DNA from: Diphasiastrum complanatum
Lineage: Eukaryota; Streptophyta; Lycopodiopsida; Lycopodiales; Lycopodiaceae
Assembly (NCBI GenBank): GCA_029204225.1
Contig: MU831887.1
Span: forward strand, 34,354-98,353
Direction of reading: 5' to 3'
DNA: 64,000 nt
Below, piece by piece: positions 60,991 to 64,000 of this stretch. Under the pieces are notes generated by a model. That model was not told where the DNA came from. It did not search any database and saw only the letters and a program-made list of their open reading frames with translations. Position 1 is the first letter of the stretch. Every line of letters starts with the position of its first letter. Position numbers and translations under genes: made by a program.

Positions 60991-61005
60991 GGCTCTGATA
61001 CCACA

Positions 61006-62250
61006 TGTAGCGCAGGCATCCCAAAGGGAGCCGGGAACCACGACTTAGCTTCCCAGCCTTCAACTCTTGCCATCCAAACCCACTTGACATACAAGCAGCC
61101 AACTTGCCAACAACGATCAGACTTAACCAGCTTGAAGTTCCGAAAACCAACATTGAGATCCAACCTGGCGCCATGCCAGATCGGGGGTCCCAATGTGGGT
61201 GACTTCCCTCCAAGCAAGCCGCCCGACATACATCAAACTTAACCAACTCGAAGCTTCGTTACAAACGAGTAACATCCATTCCGAGCAAGCGGTCTGATTC
61301 ACATCAGACTTAACCAACCGAAAGCTTCGTCATGAGCGCTGGAAGCCAACCTGGTGCCACGCCAGACTGGACAGCCATAAACAGGTAACTTCCACCCAAG
61401 CAAGCCATCCAACTCAGCCGACAAGTTAGAGCCCGTTCCCCAAGAGCTTAACCCATTCACGTTCATGCAAGGAACACTCAGAACCACAAGCCGCGACAGA
61501 TATGGAGACAACCAGTTCCTGGACCAAATGGTCCCGACAACATACCGCTGGCGCCACAGACCGAATGGTCCTGACAGCATACCGCTGGCGTCCCGGGATA
61601 CGACCCTCAGCTATGTGCCAAGTTAAAAATTTTGAAAGCGGCCTTACAACTGGCACTTTTACCGAACATTGAAATCCAGAAGGTAATCAGAGTCAGTTTG
61701 AGAAAAATCCCACTTTAATGATAAATCTGAGAAGGTTACATTTCAAGTGTGTGACCGACCCTAGTCTCCGGGGCGCTAGCATGCCAAGGCGAGAGCCATG
61801 ACAACATTCCAGCAAGGGAGGCTAAGACTTGGTTGGAGCTCGTCCTGAGTCGCAACCCGCACTCTCCTATAGTATTGGTGTGATTCAGCACCCCCCCTCA
61901 TACCAAGCACTCTACCCAAACTGATAAAGCACGTTTTTCTCTCTCTAGGATTTTCTCTTTCTAGAAAGTCATTTTCTCTCTCTAGATTTTACTGATCCTC
62001 GGGCTTCCTTCAATCATGCCTAGATCGTGTGAGGTGATTGCACATCGATCTGAGCTCTCTGGACTCCGCTAGAACCGATCAAAGATTTTCAGCCATAGGA
62101 ACTTGGCGCCGGCTGGATTCTGGTCACAGTGGCGTCGGGAGCGACGCGGGCGCCATTGGCGTCGGGAGCAGCAGGGGCGCTGCTGGCGTCGGAGACATAG
62201 CTGGAGCCGATGGCGCCGGAAGTAAAGCTTGTAAAGGTAGCTTTACAACA
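61006..62250 (-). repeat. Element H, 5' LTR (right)
   Basis: Second LTR, 38 bp longer than the left one. The excess is mainly in a GGCGYCGGGAGC-type short repeat at about 62125-62220. The shared ends and the adjoining primer-binding site support the boundaries. Confidence 0.9.
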
Positions 62251-62255
62251 GATAC

Positions 62256-63279
62256 GTTGAAGGCATTGTTTGAGACCACAAACACATCTCGAGTGCTATT
62301 CCTGAAGATGAAGCTGCACACATTGCGGATGGATGATGGTGCAATTGTTGCTGATCACCTACTGCAGATCAAAGAGATTCGTGACCAATTAGCAGCAATT
62401 GGAGAGTGAGTACACAATCGTGAGATCGTGCAGTTGACATTGAATAGTTTGAGTGAGTCACATCAAATGTTTGTGAGAAGTATAGCCACACAGGAAAATC
62501 TTCCAACCTATGAAGAGTTAGGTGGATTGCTTTTGCAGGAAGAACAACGTCAAGAGAACTTGAGTCATCGCAACAGGGGATTTGATCAAGCTCTTGCAAT
62601 GAGAGGACGTGTTGGCAGATTTGGTCGTGGAAGACACCAATCAAGAGGTGGAAACTCATATCATGGATCATTTCAACAATTTCAAGAACAATCCAATGAT
62701 GGCCCAAATCGAGACAATTGGAATCAAGGCCGAGGTCAAGGACGCGGCTATTCCAAACAAAATAAACCTTGCAACAAACCTGACCATTGGGAGCATGAAT
62801 GCTTCAAGAAACAGAAAGAAGGCAAATGGCAAGTGGACAATTATGTTGATCAACATCAATTTGATGATGATTATTATGAGGACAATTATGCTGATCAACA
62901 TCAATACGATGATGATCAATATGAAGATGATACATGTAAGAGTTCAAACTTGTTCATTACAACATTAATGACAAGTGATGAAGCCAAGGATACCTGGTAC
63001 ATTGATAGTGGTGCATCCAAGCACATGACTTCAAGGACAGAACTCAAGGAAACTCACAATGGTGATGAAGTTGGACAAGCCGTATCTGTTAAAGGAATTG
63101 GAGTGGCACCAGTGAAGCTAGCCAACCAGAAGATAAAGCGGACAAGCAATGTGCAATATGTACCTGGCTTAGCTAACAATCTACTATCTGTTGGGACGAT
63201 GGCTGATCAACAACTCAAGGTTGAGTTTGACAGTGACAAATGTCTTGTCAAAGACATCAAGAATTGTGGAGTCTCATGA
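62256..63279 (+). mobile_element. Copia I fossil, rest of gag and protease
   Basis: Gag resumes with DTLKALFETTNTSRVLFLKM. It continues through a Gly/Arg/Gln-rich linker and an unusual knuckle (CNKPDHWEHECFKK near 62770), then an acidic repeat of Asp/Tyr/Gln/His with two near-copies of a 'YVDQHQFDDDYYEDN'-like unit. The protease follows (WYIDSGASKHMTSRTEL near 62998). The element stops at about 63279. Integrase and reverse transcriptase are absent. Confidence 0.88.
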
Positions 63280-64000
63280 TCTCACATTGTCCAAGTTTTG
63301 TCATATACTGTAAAAAATTTTCAATTTTTATATATGTGCTATAGTGCCTAAATTTATGTAAAGGCCTAAATGCACCTTGTAAATTCATATTTAGAATAGA
63401 AGTTGCGCTCTGTATGATCTGTGATTGATTGCGATACTGTTCTGTTTGTGTCACACACATTTTTCACATCTTATTGAATTTTAGTTACTCTAACATGGAT
63501 TTTCAGACGACACCAACAAGTAACAATTCTGACTAATGGATGCAGAGAATTAGCCAAAGCTGTTAAGCATAAATTTAGCAGAACTTCCTTCAATTTTGAA
63601 TGAGCTATGTGTTCAGATAATGAGATTGTTTGATGTTTTGTTTTGTTTGCTTCTTGCGATAAAAACTAATACTCTGTGTTTGATTAAGAAGAATCTTTAG
63701 CCAATGTGATTATGCTTGATGAATCTATTTGCTAGTTGTTGTTTGTTCTGACTGTTTACCTAATGACTGAAGAGCTTGAAAGATAAAGTAATCTTTACAA
63801 TTGCAGACCTTGACCAAATCGTTTTCACCATTGGTGTTCCTGGATGCCAATTTACCAAAATATCTTTGGATAACCAGTTACATCGCTGTAGTATTCATCG
63901 TGAATTTTATATATTCTAGTCCATTTACTATCATACATATAGTTAGCATGCAAAAGATGAGATTATTCTCTCTCTTGGGGAACGATCGAACCTTTTATAC
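63280..64000. other. Unassigned right edge
   Basis: An AT-rich tract with no open frame above 67 codons. An intron-like TTTACAATTGCAG lies near 63805, but no flanking exon can be supported. Confidence 0.4.

Larger units (their letters stand above)
57461..62250 (-). mobile_element. Non-autonomous large-LTR element H (LARD-like), nested in copia I
   Basis: The target duplication GATAC is perfect (57456-57460 and 62251-62255). The LTRs are 57461-58667 and 61006-62250 (1207 and 1245 bp). On the minus strand the primer-binding site TGGTATCAGAGCC (60991-61003) lies two bases inside the right LTR. A purine tract AAAGGTGGGGTGGA (58668-58681) abuts the left one, which fixes the orientation. The 2.3-kb interior encodes no gag, protease, integrase or reverse transcriptase that I can find. 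The longest frame is 123 codons without motif. It must have moved using proteins from another element. The structure looks whole for its type. The LTRs differ by about 3 percent over the first 390 bp. Confidence 0.92.

Overview
This window looks like nuclear DNA of a land plant with a large, repeat-rich genome. The signs are layered Ty1/copia and Ty3/gypsy LTR retrotransposons primed by initiator tRNA-Met, spliceosomal GT-AG introns, and one intact plastid-type host gene. Species or clade cannot be fixed from the sequence. No rRNA, tRNA, CRISPR array or bacterial operon is seen. Layout. (1) 1-1160: a degenerate tract with adjacent fragments of two unrelated host genes on the minus strand (HSP90, then a DEAD-box RNA helicase), next to a CT-rich array with a CGGTYGAGAT core. 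(2) 1165-4150: a gypsy fossil split by a 1.1-kb TIR element with a GC-rich core. (3) 4150-7139: an unrecognised intron-containing plus-strand gene converging on a minus-strand transposase-like fragment. (4) 7140-20390: nested copia fossils. Copia A is interrupted by a complete copia B (5-bp target duplication, unusual LTR ends). It is followed head-to-head by an inverted A-family copy, itself interrupted by a fragment of family C. (5) 20390-22000: a hairpin, a minus-strand coding-like stretch and a divergent histone H3-like fold with a long basic tail. (6) 22000-25083: a gypsy-type LTR and leader, minus strand. (7) 26645-31507: the one clear host gene, a seven-exon dienelactone hydrolase family protein (310 residues, plastid-type N-terminus). 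Most of its exons are too short to stand out as open frames. (8) 31508-39990: microsatellites, a second copy of the LTR of region 6, copia fragments in both orientations, an unrecognised minus-strand coding region and a long CGGTYGAGAT minisatellite. (9) 39990-56090: a gypsy element, a single LTR shared with a second gypsy element, and a third, LTR-bounded gypsy inserted into the second in reverse. (10) 56096-63279: a copia element whose gag is split by a non-autonomous, large-LTR element (LARD-like) with a perfect GATAC target duplication. (11) 63280-64000: nothing recognised. How it works together: only the dienelactone hydrolase gene looks functional, and it sits as an island between retrotransposon layers. 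The relative order of insertion is readable: A before B, an A-family copy before C, G before F, I before H. LTR pairs differ by roughly 3-5 percent by eye, so these are not brand-new insertions. The least explained material is the captured-gene and minisatellite pair (regions 1 and 8), the H3-like fragment (5) and the convergent gene pair (3).
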